Positions 1-5,411 of a stretch of 5,411 nt of DNA are shown one piece after another; the first letter of the stretch is position 1, and every line of letters begins with the position of its first letter. The position numbers and the translations under genes are program-made. Under the pieces are notes generated by a model. That model was not told where the DNA came from. It ran no database searches and saw only the letters and a list, made by a program, of their open reading frames with translations. This DNA comes from a bacterium (GTDB lineage Bacteria > Auribacterota > UBA3054 > B51-G9): assembly GCA_029939815.1 (NCBI GenBank), contig JAOZSF010000013.1, positions 8,870 to 14,280 on the forward strand. The letters run 5' to 3'.

Positions 1-241
1 TTTCTGTAAAATCGTCCCAGGCAGGCTGTTGAAAATAATCTGTTCGCAGAACACTAAGAGCATGCTGCAAACCCGCTTCAGCACATAGATCTGACTGTAC
101 TTTCGATACATTTGTATCTGCGGACTTGCGTTCAATTGACATCAGTGTCGCAAATGTAGCTGATAGAATAGCAAGAACAACAAGAATTGCTAAAACGGCA
201 ACGAGTGCTATTCCGCTAATTTGAGTTTTAATTTCAGTCAT
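1..241 (-). CDS. PilX/GspK-like prepilin-type protein, N-terminal part (runs off left edge)
   Basis: Only the first 80 codons are inside the window, and the frame stays open to base 1. The start is the ATG at 241-239; the same frame is closed upstream by the stop codon of the response regulator, so no earlier start is possible. No clear Shine-Dalgarno sequence is seen, which fits translation coupled to the gene before it. The protein has a short polar leader (MTEIKTQISG), then a hydrophobic helix at about residues 11-35, then a charged stretch and the motif AEAGLQHAL (residues 54-62). This layout is typical of PilX-type minor pilins and GspK-type pseudopilins, where the helix anchors the protein in the inner membrane before a prepilin peptidase cuts after the glycine (here G10). 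Position 5 after that glycine is Ala rather than the Glu of major pilins, as in GspK. The assignment rests on the N-terminus only. It could instead be another small membrane-anchored protein, and the specific machine (type IV pilus or type II secretion) is not resolved. Confidence 0.72.
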   Translation of the reverse strand, partial: MTEIKTQISGIALVAVLAILVVLAILSATFATLMSIERKSADTNVSKVQSDLCAEAGLQHALSVLRTDYFQQPAWDDFTE

Positions 242-253
242 TTTATTATTAAA

Positions 254-1645
254 TTAAAGATGATTGCCTTTATTTTTTCTGGATGTCGGAATATTCCATT
301 TTTTCATCCTGTCGCGTACGCTTTTTTCGGAAATTCCCAATTTATTAGCGGCGCGGGATTGATTACCATTAAATTTTTCCAAAGCGCTGAGAAGCATTTG
401 CCTTTCCAACTGTTCAACCATTTCCGGCATTTTACCGTTAACCGGTAAAGTAATAAAATCTCCTGAAAAATTGCTGATTGAATTTAATATTGAATCTGGT
501 AAGTCTTTCGGTTCAATATATTCTGAGCGTGTGAGTAAAACGGCTCTTTCTACGGCGTTTTCAAGTTCTCTTACATTTCCGGGGTAATTATATCTCATTA
601 ATAATTCGATAGCGTCTGTGTTGAATCCTTTAACTTCCCTGTGATTTTCTTTAGAATATTTTTCGAGGAACGCTTCGGCAAGCACAAGAATATCTTCTCT
701 TCTTTCGCGTAAAGGCGGAATATGAATTGGCACAACATTAATTCTGTAAAATAGATCTCTGCGGAATTTGTTTTCCTCAATTAAATCTTCAAGATTCCGA
801 TGCGTTGCCGTGATAACACGTACATCAACATTTATTAGTTGAGTGCTGCCCACACGCTCGATGACGTGTTCCTGCAAAGCGCGCAGAAGTTTTACCTGAA
901 CACTTAAAGGCATATCACCGATTTCATCAAAAAACAATGTTCCACCATGTGCAACTTCAAATCGCCCCGCATGCGCGTTAACTGCACCTGTAAAAGCTCC
1001 TTTTTCATGTCCGAAAAGTTCACTTTCCAAAAGATGTTCATTTAGTGCGGAACAATTTACCGCAATAAACGGTTTGTTTTTTCTTGGACTCGCGAAATGT
1101 ACCGCTCGAGCTATTAATTCTTTTCCGACACCGGTTTCGCCGATAATTAAAACGCTGCTTGTTCCTGAAGCGACCCGAGCGCAAAGGTTCAGCACATTTT
1201 CCATCTGTGAGCTTGCCGAAACGATATCATTAAAAGAGGCGTTTTGGTGAAGTTTTTCTCTAAACATTTTATTTTCTTCCGACATATAAAATTGTTCTTC
1301 AGCACGACTTAGAATTACTTCAAGCTGGTCGAGATCAATTGGTTTTGTCAAGAAGTCATAAGCTCCGGCTTTCATTACATTTACCGCGAGTTCAACATCT
1401 CCGAAAGCAGTAATTAAGATTACGAGTATAGCGGGGTTTATTTTTTTTACTTCTTCCACGACTTTAAGTCCATCCAGTCCCGGCATTCTAAAATCTGAAA
1501 TAACGACATGGATGCTTGATTTTTCAAGCATCTCCAATCCTTTTTGGCCCGTTTCTGCTGAAATAACATTATGGCCTATATGTTCCAGAAATCCTGTTAA
1601 AGAGTCTCGTTGGATTTTTTCATCATCAATTACCAATAAATTCAT
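254..1645 (-). CDS. NtrC-family sigma-54-dependent response regulator
   Basis: This 463-residue cytoplasmic protein has the full three-domain NtrC layout and normal length. Receiver domain, about residues 1-115: acidic pair D7/D8, phospho-acceptor D51 in the SDFRMPGLDG segment, T79 and K101. AAA+ sigma-54 activation domain, about 140-370: Walker A GETGVGKE (169-176), the sigma-54 contact loop GAFTGA (216-221), Walker B GGTLFFDEIGD (234-244) and the RRDLFYRINV segment (295-304). Fis-type helix-turn-helix, about 415-451: core NQSRAANKLGIS and VRDRMKKW. All key residues are intact, so it should be phosphorylated by the upstream kinase and drive open-complex formation by sigma-54 RNA polymerase. 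The ATG at 1645 has a good AGGAG ribosome site five bases upstream, and it lies inside the end of the kinase gene, so the two are translationally coupled. Family relatives include NtrC, PilR, ZraR and AtoC. Which subfamily this belongs to, and which genes it controls, cannot be decided here. The pseudopilin start 12 bases downstream makes a PilR-like role plausible. Confidence 0.96.
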   Translation of the reverse strand: MNLLVIDDEKIQRDSLTGFLEHIGHNVISAETGQKGLEMLEKSSIHVVISDFRMPGLDGLKVVEEVKKINPAILVILITAFGDVELAVNVMKAGAYDFLTKPIDLDQLEVILSRAEEQFYMSEENKMFREKLHQNASFNDIVSASSQMENVLNLCARVASGTSSVLIIGETGVGKELIARAVHFASPRKNKPFIAVNCSALNEHLLESELFGHEKGAFTGAVNAHAGRFEVAHGGTLFFDEIGDMPLSVQVKLLRALQEHVIERVGSTQLINVDVRVITATHRNLEDLIEENKFRRDLFYRINVVPIHIPPLRERREDILVLAEAFLEKYSKENHREVKGFNTDAIELLMRYNYPGNVRELENAVERAVLLTRSEYIEPKDLPDSILNSISNFSGDFITLPVNGKMPEMVEQLERQMLLSALEKFNGNQSRAANKLGISEKSVRDRMKKWNIPTSRKNKGNHL

Positions 1646-3020
1646 TTTCTCTCCTGTTTGGAATCCTGATTATAATAATTGTTCCGTTCGATTTCCTCGG
1701 TTGGATTATTATTTCACCATTATGCTGATCAACGATTCTTCTTGTAATAGCAAGTCCAAGTCCTGTTCCGTGATTTTTTGTTGAAAAGTACAAATTAAAT
1801 GCTTTTTCACGCTCTTCTTCATTCATACCGATGCCGTTATCTTCAATAATAAAATCTGTTGTTTTATTATTTTGGGAAATGGAAACTATTATTTTACCGT
1901 ATTCCGGTGTTGCCTCAATCGCATTTTTAATTACATTCACTAATGCCTGTTTTAAAAGATAGCTATCCGCTTTTATGAAAACAGGTTTTTTATTTATTTT
2001 TAATTTTATATTTATATCTTTTTGGTGTGCAACTCCATTTTCAAGTAAAACAATATCTTTTGCAATATCTAACGGATTGCATTTTTTAAAGTCCGGTTGT
2101 TTAATCGAGGTAAAATTAAGAAACTGTTTGACTATTTCATTTAACCTTTTTATTTCTTCACGGATAACACGCGTAAATTGTATGAATTTTTCTCTGTCCC
2201 TTTCTTCCGGCTGTATTTCTCTCTCTATCCTCTGGGTAAGAATTTGTATCGCGTTTAACGGATTCCTAATTTCATGAGCAACTCCGGCTGCAAGTTGACC
2301 CATGGCGGCCGTTCGTTCCTGCTGCCGCAATTGCTGTTGAATTCTTTCTACTTCAACCATCATGTTATCATGTTCGCGGGCAAGTAGCCTGTTGCTGTGA
2401 ATATTTATAAAGTACAGGACAATTATTAATATTATGAAGACAAAGACTGCACCTTGAAGTACAAGTCGGCGCATAAGATGTAATTCTAACCGCTGAATTG
2501 AACTAATTTTAAAACAGATTCTCAGAAGATATTTTTTACCGCTGACTCTAAACGGGCAAACGGTTTCAAAGCAATATTTTTCTCCCGGTAAAATTCTATG
2601 AGCCCTTTTTTCTTTACTGAACGCTTCACTTAAAAAAATATCCGACCAGATACTGCTTAATTCACTAATTCCTTTTGTCGCTGCTATTATTTGTTTTTCA
2701 TCCTGACAGGCAATATAATAAATCGAATCCGGTTTTTTAAATTTCTGTATTAGTGCTCCTGTTCCATATTCCTGAAGCACTTTTTCTATTATATTTGTTT
2801 CAACCTTCTCGCTATGCAATCTCTTGCGAATACCGGCTGTCGTTTGAATGCCTACTATGACCGTATGGAGTACAGTACCTGCCTGTTGAGATGATAGTTC
2901 AACCAAATCCTCTCGACTGCGTTTATATTGATAAATTAATGTTGAGAACATCGTTACAGCAAGGGCGATTGCCATAATGATTATCAATACAGGAATGAGA
3001 TATTGTTTTACTTTTTCCAT
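1626..3020 (-). CDS. Membrane-bound sensor histidine kinase (NtrB/PilS/AtoS-like architecture)
   Basis: This 464-residue inner-membrane kinase is the cognate partner of the response regulator that follows it with a 20-base overlap. A transmembrane helix at about residues 8-30 and a second at about 186-207 enclose an extracytoplasmic sensor region of about 155 residues. A charged, probably coiled-coil linker (about 208-238) leads to the HisKA domain, with H-box GVAHEIRNPLNA and phospho-accepting H249. The HATPase domain follows: N-box NVIKNAIEA (N366), G1 box DNGIGM (394-399), F-box region FNLYFSTKNHG and G2 box GTGLGL (418-423). All catalytic boxes are complete, so it should be active. The sensor region has no sequence motif I can name (a Cache or PAS-like fold is a guess) and contains four cysteines (C105, C150, C155, C169). 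The ATG at 3020 lacks an obvious Shine-Dalgarno sequence, but the hydrophobic N-terminus begins right after it and supports this start. The ligand is unknown. It does not look like PrsK of the PEP-CTERM systems, which is known as a kinase with many membrane segments. Confidence 0.95.
   Translation of the reverse strand: MEKVKQYLIPVLIIIMAIALAVTMFSTLIYQYKRSREDLVELSSQQAGTVLHTVIVGIQTTAGIRKRLHSEKVETNIIEKVLQEYGTGALIQKFKKPDSIYYIACQDEKQIIAATKGISELSSIWSDIFLSEAFSKEKRAHRILPGEKYCFETVCPFRVSGKKYLLRICFKISSIQRLELHLMRRLVLQGAVFVFIILIIVLYFINIHSNRLLAREHDNMMVEVERIQQQLRQQERTAAMGQLAAGVAHEIRNPLNAIQILTQRIEREIQPEERDREKFIQFTRVIREEIKRLNEIVKQFLNFTSIKQPDFKKCNPLDIAKDIVLLENGVAHQKDINIKLKINKKPVFIKADSYLLKQALVNVIKNAIEATPEYGKIIVSISQNNKTTDFIIEDNGIGMNEEEREKAFNLYFSTKNHGTGLGLAITRRIVDQHNGEIIIQPRKSNGTIIIIRIPNRRENEFIGN
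1651..1655 (-). promoter_or_regulatory. Ribosome binding site of the response regulator
   Basis: On the minus strand AGGAG lies five bases before the ATG at 1645, within the last codons of the kinase gene. It fixes the regulator start inside the kinase frame and supports translational coupling, with independent re-initiation possible. Confidence 0.8.
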
Positions 3021-3058
3021 TAGAGTTATGTAAGGAACGGTATTTAATGGTTAATTTC

Positions 3059-3087
3059 ATTTTATCATATAAACGTCCTTTTTGCAA
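3059..3087 (-). promoter_or_regulatory. Candidate promoter of the kinase-regulator-pseudopilin operon
   Basis: On the minus strand the -35 box is TTGCAA (3087-3082), the spacer is 17 bases, and the -10 box is TAAAAT (3064-3059), preceded by TGA so that it forms an extended -10 (TGN). The expected start of transcription is near 3052, giving a leader of about 30 bases before the kinase ATG at 3020. The -10 box matches five of six consensus positions and the -35 box four of six. In AT-rich DNA such matches also arise by chance, so this is a prediction from spacing and position. Confidence 0.5.
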
Positions 3088-3200
3088 TTGTATATCGGCT
3101 GTACCAATATATCATTCTTTTGGAGTTTTGTTTGTATTGTTTAGCTCCGGCAGCTTTGTTTCTGTCAACTTCAAGCAATTTCACAAAAAGGTTTTTATTT

Positions 3201-3216
3201 TTCGTAACGTTACGAA
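3201..3216. promoter_or_regulatory. Perfect 16-bp palindrome, candidate operator
   Basis: The sequence TTCGTAACGTTACGAA reads identically on both strands, with no mismatch and no spacer. It lies between the two divergent promoters, about 115 bases upstream of the propeller -35 box and about 115 bases upstream of the kinase -35 box. Its length and symmetry suit a dimeric helix-turn-helix regulator. Fis-type NtrC-family activators and LacI-family repressors both use sites of this kind. It is too short, and lacks a loop and T-tract, to be an intrinsic terminator. Which protein binds it is not known. Confidence 0.55.
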
Positions 3217-3271
3217 TTATAACATAAAAGTCGCCTAAAGGCAATAACTATTTAATTAATAATCTATTTTC

Positions 3272-3309
3272 CGGTTAATCATTTGATAAACAATAAATTA
3301 TCGGTTAAT
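3272..3309 (+). repeat. Direct repeat CGGTTAAT, two copies 30 bases apart
   Basis: CGGTTAAT occurs at 3272-3279 and again at 3302-3309, ending 24 bases before the -35 box of the propeller promoter. A start-to-start distance of 30 bases is close to three helical turns, so both copies would face nearly the same side of the DNA. This is the usual position for an activator site. The repeat is only 8 bases in AT-rich DNA, so it could be chance. Confidence 0.3.
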
Positions 3310-3333
3310 TAATTAGAACATGCTTTATACACC

Positions 3334-3362
3334 TTGACAAAATATAATTCTTGTGATAAACT
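3334..3362 (+). promoter_or_regulatory. Candidate sigma-70-type promoter of the propeller gene
   Basis: A perfect TTGACA -35 box (3334-3339) is followed by a 17-base spacer and TAAACT (3357-3362), preceded by TGA at 3354-3356 as an extended -10. Transcription would begin near 3369, leaving a leader of about 40 bases before the ATG at 3411. A perfect -35, optimal spacing and extended -10 together make this the best promoter match in the window. Confidence 0.68.
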
Positions 3363-3397
3363 TTTATATCTAAATCTAAATTTTAATAATTTTCTAT

Positions 3398-3404
3398 GAG
3401 AAGG
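3398..3404 (+). promoter_or_regulatory. Ribosome binding site that decides the propeller gene start
   Basis: GAGAAGG lies six bases before the ATG at 3411. An alternative in-frame ATG at 3396 would add five residues (MRRLI) but has only AT-rich sequence upstream, with no Shine-Dalgarno match, so 3411 is preferred. The extra arginines of the longer form would also suit a signal peptide, so the choice is not fully settled. Confidence 0.65.
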
Positions 3405-3410
3405 TTAATA

Positions 3411-5411
3411 ATGAATTTTTCATCTTTAACAATAATATTACGATACATAATAACCGGAATAATTTCTCTGCTTTTTCTGATTAATACTGAAAATTCTTTC
3501 GCTGAAAAAGCAATGGTGGAATTGTCAACTCTTAACGGTACTAACGGATTTCAATTTAACGGCACAAACGGACTAAGCGGGGCAGCTGTGAGCTGCGCGG
3601 GAGATGTGAATGGAGATGGTTTGGACGATGTTATTATAGGCGCGTATGCCGCTTATGTTAGCTCAGAACGAAAAGGAGAATCTTATGTGATTTACGGGCA
3701 GAGTAATGGTTTCTCAACCGTAATTGATGTTTCCGACCTTAATGGAACTACCGGATTTAAAATTGTCGGCATCAATAAAAGTGATTCATGCGGCCTTTCA
3801 GTAAGCGGTGCGGGCGATATAAATAATGACGGCATAGATGATATAATAATTGGTGCTCCTAATGCTGACCCCTGGGGAAAAAGTCAGGCGGGAGAATCTT
3901 ATATTATTTTTGGTAACACAAACGGATTCCCTGCTGATTTTGAACTCTCTTCGCTTAACGGCACTAACGGGTTTCAAATTAACGGTATTAGTGATTTGGG
4001 ACTGTGCGGATATTCAGTTAGCGATGCGGGTGATGTAAATAATGACGGTATAGACGATGTTATCATCGGCGCTTATAATATCTCTTTAGGTGCCGGAGAA
4101 TCTTACGTGGTTTACGGCAAGGCAACCGGCTTTTCTAAAACTTTTGAACTCTCTTCACTTAACGGCACTAACGGTTTCCGAATTGCAGGAACTGAAAACG
4201 GCGCCTATAGCGGTTGGTCTGTCAGCGGTGCGGGAGATATAAACAATGATGGTGCCGATGACGTAATTATAGGCGCTTATCAGGCTGCTCCCGATGACAA
4301 AATTCAGGCAGGAAAATCTTATGTAATTTTTGGCCAAACCAATAATTTTAACTGGCGAATTCTTCTTTCTGACCTTAACGGCGCAAACGGCTTTCAACTT
4401 AACGGCATTGATTCAAGCGATAGATCCGGTTACTCTGTCAGCGGGGCAGGTGATATAAACAGTGATGGAATAGATGATTTTATTATCGGAGCTCCGGGAC
4501 TAAACTTTTCTCCCGGAGAATCTTATGTGGTTTACGGCAAAACAAACGACTTTCCGGCAATGTTCGAACTTTCTTCGCTTGACGGAATTAACGGCTTTAG
4601 AATTAACGGCTTCGGAAGCGCAAGTTATAGCGGATATTCAGTAAGTGATGCCGGTGACGCAAACGGGGATAATATTGATGATATTCTTATCGGTGCTTTT
4701 AATGCCGTAAAATGCAACAAATACGGCGGCGTGGGCGCTACTTATTTGGTTTATGGTCAAACTAATGCCTTTCCTGTTGAATTTCAACTATCTTCTCTTG
4801 ATGGCTTAAGCGGGGTACAGTTTAACGGTATTGATAGTCAAGATAACAGCGGGTATTCCGTAAGCGGCGCGGGAGATATGAACGGTGACGGAATGAATGA
4901 CATAATTATCGGTGCTCCTTACGCTGACCCGTATGGAATTGGAGCTGCCGGAGAATCTTATGTTGTTTATGGCGGCACAGGAATGATTTTTTCTACTCCA
5001 CCGCAATTTGCTGATGACACTATTATACAGCCAATTGCCGGGAGTGAATTTCTGGAATCCTCATATACAAATATAATTTGGCGGGTTAGTGATGTTACAG
5101 ATGACTTTGACGGCACGAATGTGATTTTTACATATATTACCGTGGTTGATAATTCGTCAAACGAAGTAGCTATAATCGCACATAGTATTTCTAATATTCT
5201 CGGACAAACATCCTGGTATGTACCGGCTTCGCTCCCGGACGGGAATTACTATTTACGATTTGAAGCTGTTGACAGTTGTTCACTAACTAACAGCAAAATA
5301 TTTTTTAGTAATCCGTTTACAATTATTCCCGAACCCGGTATTTTTATTTTTTCACTAACCGGATTCGTGCTTTTTTCATCTCGTTATTTCAAGAGAATAA
5401 TGAACAATAGT
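3411..5411 (+). CDS. Secreted FG-GAP/integrin-alpha-type beta-propeller protein with PEP-CTERM sorting tail (stop codon beyond right edge)
   Basis: The frame runs 667 codons to the last base without a stop. Residues 1-31 are a signal peptide: a hydrophobic core around 12-24 and likely cleavage after SFA (A31). Seven tandem FG-GAP blades follow at about 38-528. Each has a core like SGAGDINNDGIDDIIIGA, whose DxNxDGxDD loop is the known calcium-binding loop of integrin-alpha blades (first Asp at 65, 136, 208, 276, 348, 416, 489). Seven blades are the number needed to close one propeller. Residues about 529-638 form an Ig-like domain (IAGSEF, IIWRVSD, LPDGNYYLRFEA), resembling the Ser-Thr-rich/Kre9-KNH type. 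The end is PEP (640-642), a hydrophobic stretch (about 644-656) and basic residues (R658, K661, R662): a PEP-CTERM signal, known to direct exosortase processing of exported proteins. The stop should follow soon after the edge, so the protein is nearly complete. The likely role is a surface or matrix protein in adhesion or biofilm; the ligand is unknown. It is transcribed divergently from the two-component operon. Confidence 0.93.
   Translation, partial: MNFSSLTIILRYIITGIISLLFLINTENSFAEKAMVELSTLNGTNGFQFNGTNGLSGAAVSCAGDVNGDGLDDVIIGAYAAYVSSERKGESYVIYGQSNGFSTVIDVSDLNGTTGFKIVGINKSDSCGLSVSGAGDINNDGIDDIIIGAPNADPWGKSQAGESYIIFGNTNGFPADFELSSLNGTNGFQINGISDLGLCGYSVSDAGDVNNDGIDDVIIGAYNISLGAGESYVVYGKATGFSKTFELSSLNGTNGFRIAGTENGAYSGWSVSGAGDINNDGADDVIIGAYQAAPDDKIQAGKSYVIFGQTNNFNWRILLSDLNGANGFQLNGIDSSDRSGYSVSGAGDINSDGIDDFIIGAPGLNFSPGESYVVYGKTNDFPAMFELSSLDGINGFRINGFGSASYSGYSVSDAGDANGDNIDDILIGAFNAVKCNKYGGVGATYLVYGQTNAFPVEFQLSSLDGLSGVQFNGIDSQDNSGYSVSGAGDMNGDGMNDIIIGAPYADPYGIGAAGESYVVYGGTGMIFSTPPQFADDTIIQPIAGSEFLESSYTNIIWRVSDVTDDFDGTNVIFTYITVVDNSSNEVAIIAHSISNILGQTSWYVPASLPDGNYYLRFEAVDSCSLTNSKIFFSNPFTIIPEPGIFIFSLTGFVLFSSRYFKRIMNNS
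3522..4994 (+). repeat. Seven tandem FG-GAP blade repeats (68-73 codons each) within the propeller gene
   Basis: Blades begin at residues 38, 107, 179, 247, 319, 387 and 460 and are 69, 72, 68, 72, 68, 73 and about 69 residues long. Each opens with LSxLNGxNGF-like sequence, then GYSVSGAGD, the calcium loop, IIGA, and ends with GESYVVYG-like sequence. At DNA level the openings of blades 3 and 4 (3938-3970 and 4142-4174) agree at 32 of 33 bases, including silent positions, which indicates recent duplication or gene conversion. Other blades have diverged further. Confidence 0.9.
5328..5396 (+). other. PEP-CTERM exosortase sorting signal coding segment
   Basis: This segment encodes the Pro-Glu-Pro motif, a hydrophobic helix of about 13-15 residues and a basic tail ending in Arg-Tyr-Phe-Lys-Arg, followed by only a few more residues before the window edge. 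This three-part layout defines PEP-CTERM signals. It implies that the genome also encodes an exosortase (EpsH/Xrt family), which is not in this window. Confidence 0.85.

Larger units (their letters stand above)
3021..3410. other. Divergent regulatory intergenic region between the kinase operon and the propeller gene
   Basis: This 390-base AT-rich stretch separates the kinase start (minus strand) from the propeller gene start (plus strand). It contains one candidate sigma-70-like promoter for each direction, a perfect 16-bp palindrome in the middle and several GGTTAAT words; these are listed separately. I scanned both strands for GG-N10-GC, the core of a sigma-54 promoter, and found no convincing match. 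There is no strong GC-rich hairpin followed by a T-run, so no terminator is called. A 63-codon open frame on the plus strand at 3047-3238 is judged not to be a gene. Confidence 0.75.

Noticed and set aside
221..2277. Plus-strand open frames at 221-448, 1512-1784 and 1975-2277, and a minus-strand one at 598-780
   Set aside because: They lie in other frames of the strongly supported regulator and kinase genes and show no recognisable domain.
254..3020. Assignment of the two-component pair as PrsK/PrsR of the PEP-CTERM system
   Set aside because: The PEP-CTERM protein next door makes this tempting, but PrsK is known as a kinase with many membrane segments, while this kinase has two helices around an external sensor. 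No symbol is given.
3122..3136. Possible sigma-54 promoter on the plus strand (TGGAG...TTTGT)
   Set aside because: The -24 GG is present but the -12 GC is replaced by GT, the flanking consensus is weak, and the start would be more than 250 bases before the propeller gene.
3163..3168. Second TTGACA on the minus strand as a -35 box for the kinase operon
   Set aside because: The nearest -10-like sequence (TAAACA) is 19 bases away and poor; the promoter at 3059-3087 has better spacing and an extended -10.
3047..3238. 63-codon plus-strand open frame in the intergenic region, with AAGGA ten bases upstream
   Set aside because: The translated product is Phe/Val-rich as expected from T-rich DNA, matches no family I know, contains the palindrome, and overlaps the candidate kinase promoter. 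Spacing to the AAGGA is long.
3232..3243. Small inverted repeat GCCT-AA-AGGC as a terminator
   Set aside because: The stem is four base pairs with a two-base loop, which is too small, and no T-run follows.
4155..4397. Minus-strand open frame of 80 codons, and a similar one at 4806-5006
   Set aside because: Both are antisense shadows of the FG-GAP repeats; their resemblance to each other simply reflects the repeated blades on the other strand.

Overview
The window carries four protein genes in two divergent blocks around one regulatory intergenic region. It looks like a Gram-negative, AT-rich bacterium (low GC judged by eye). It has an NtrC-type sigma-54 activator, a prepilin-like protein and an exported protein ending in a PEP-CTERM exosortase sorting tail. 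That combination fits environmental lineages such as the PVC group (for example Lentisphaerota or Planctomycetota), Omnitrophota or some Proteobacteria. The sequence alone does not settle the phylum.

Minus-strand block, read from right to left. A membrane sensor histidine kinase (3020 to 1626) overlaps by 20 bases a complete NtrC-family response regulator (1645 to 254). After a 12-base gap follows the start of a PilX/GspK-like pseudopilin, which runs off the left edge (241 to 1). The overlap and tight spacing point to one transcript. A candidate promoter, TTGCAA-N17-TAAAAT with an extended -10, lies just upstream of the kinase. The layout resembles PilS/PilR-type or NtrB/NtrC-type systems, and the third gene links it to a type IV pilus or type II secretion-like machine.

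Intergenic region, 3021 to 3410. This AT-rich stretch holds divergent sigma-70-like promoters, a perfect 16-bp palindrome (3201-3216) and recurring GGTTAAT words. I found no convincing sigma-54 (-24/-12) promoter here, so the regulator's own target is probably elsewhere.

Plus-strand block, 3411 to the right edge. A long frame stays open to the last base, so its stop lies outside the window. It encodes a signal peptide, seven FG-GAP/integrin-alpha-type blades with calcium-binding loops, an Ig-like domain, and a PEP-CTERM tail. The likely product is a secreted or surface beta-propeller protein processed by an exosortase. Even and odd blades differ in length, which suggests growth by duplication of two-blade units.

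No RNA genes, mobile elements, CRISPR arrays or convincing intrinsic terminators were seen. The most noteworthy items are the PEP-CTERM bacterial integrin-like propeller, its two-blade repeat architecture, and the palindrome between the divergent promoters. I do not see clear evidence of an entirely new system.
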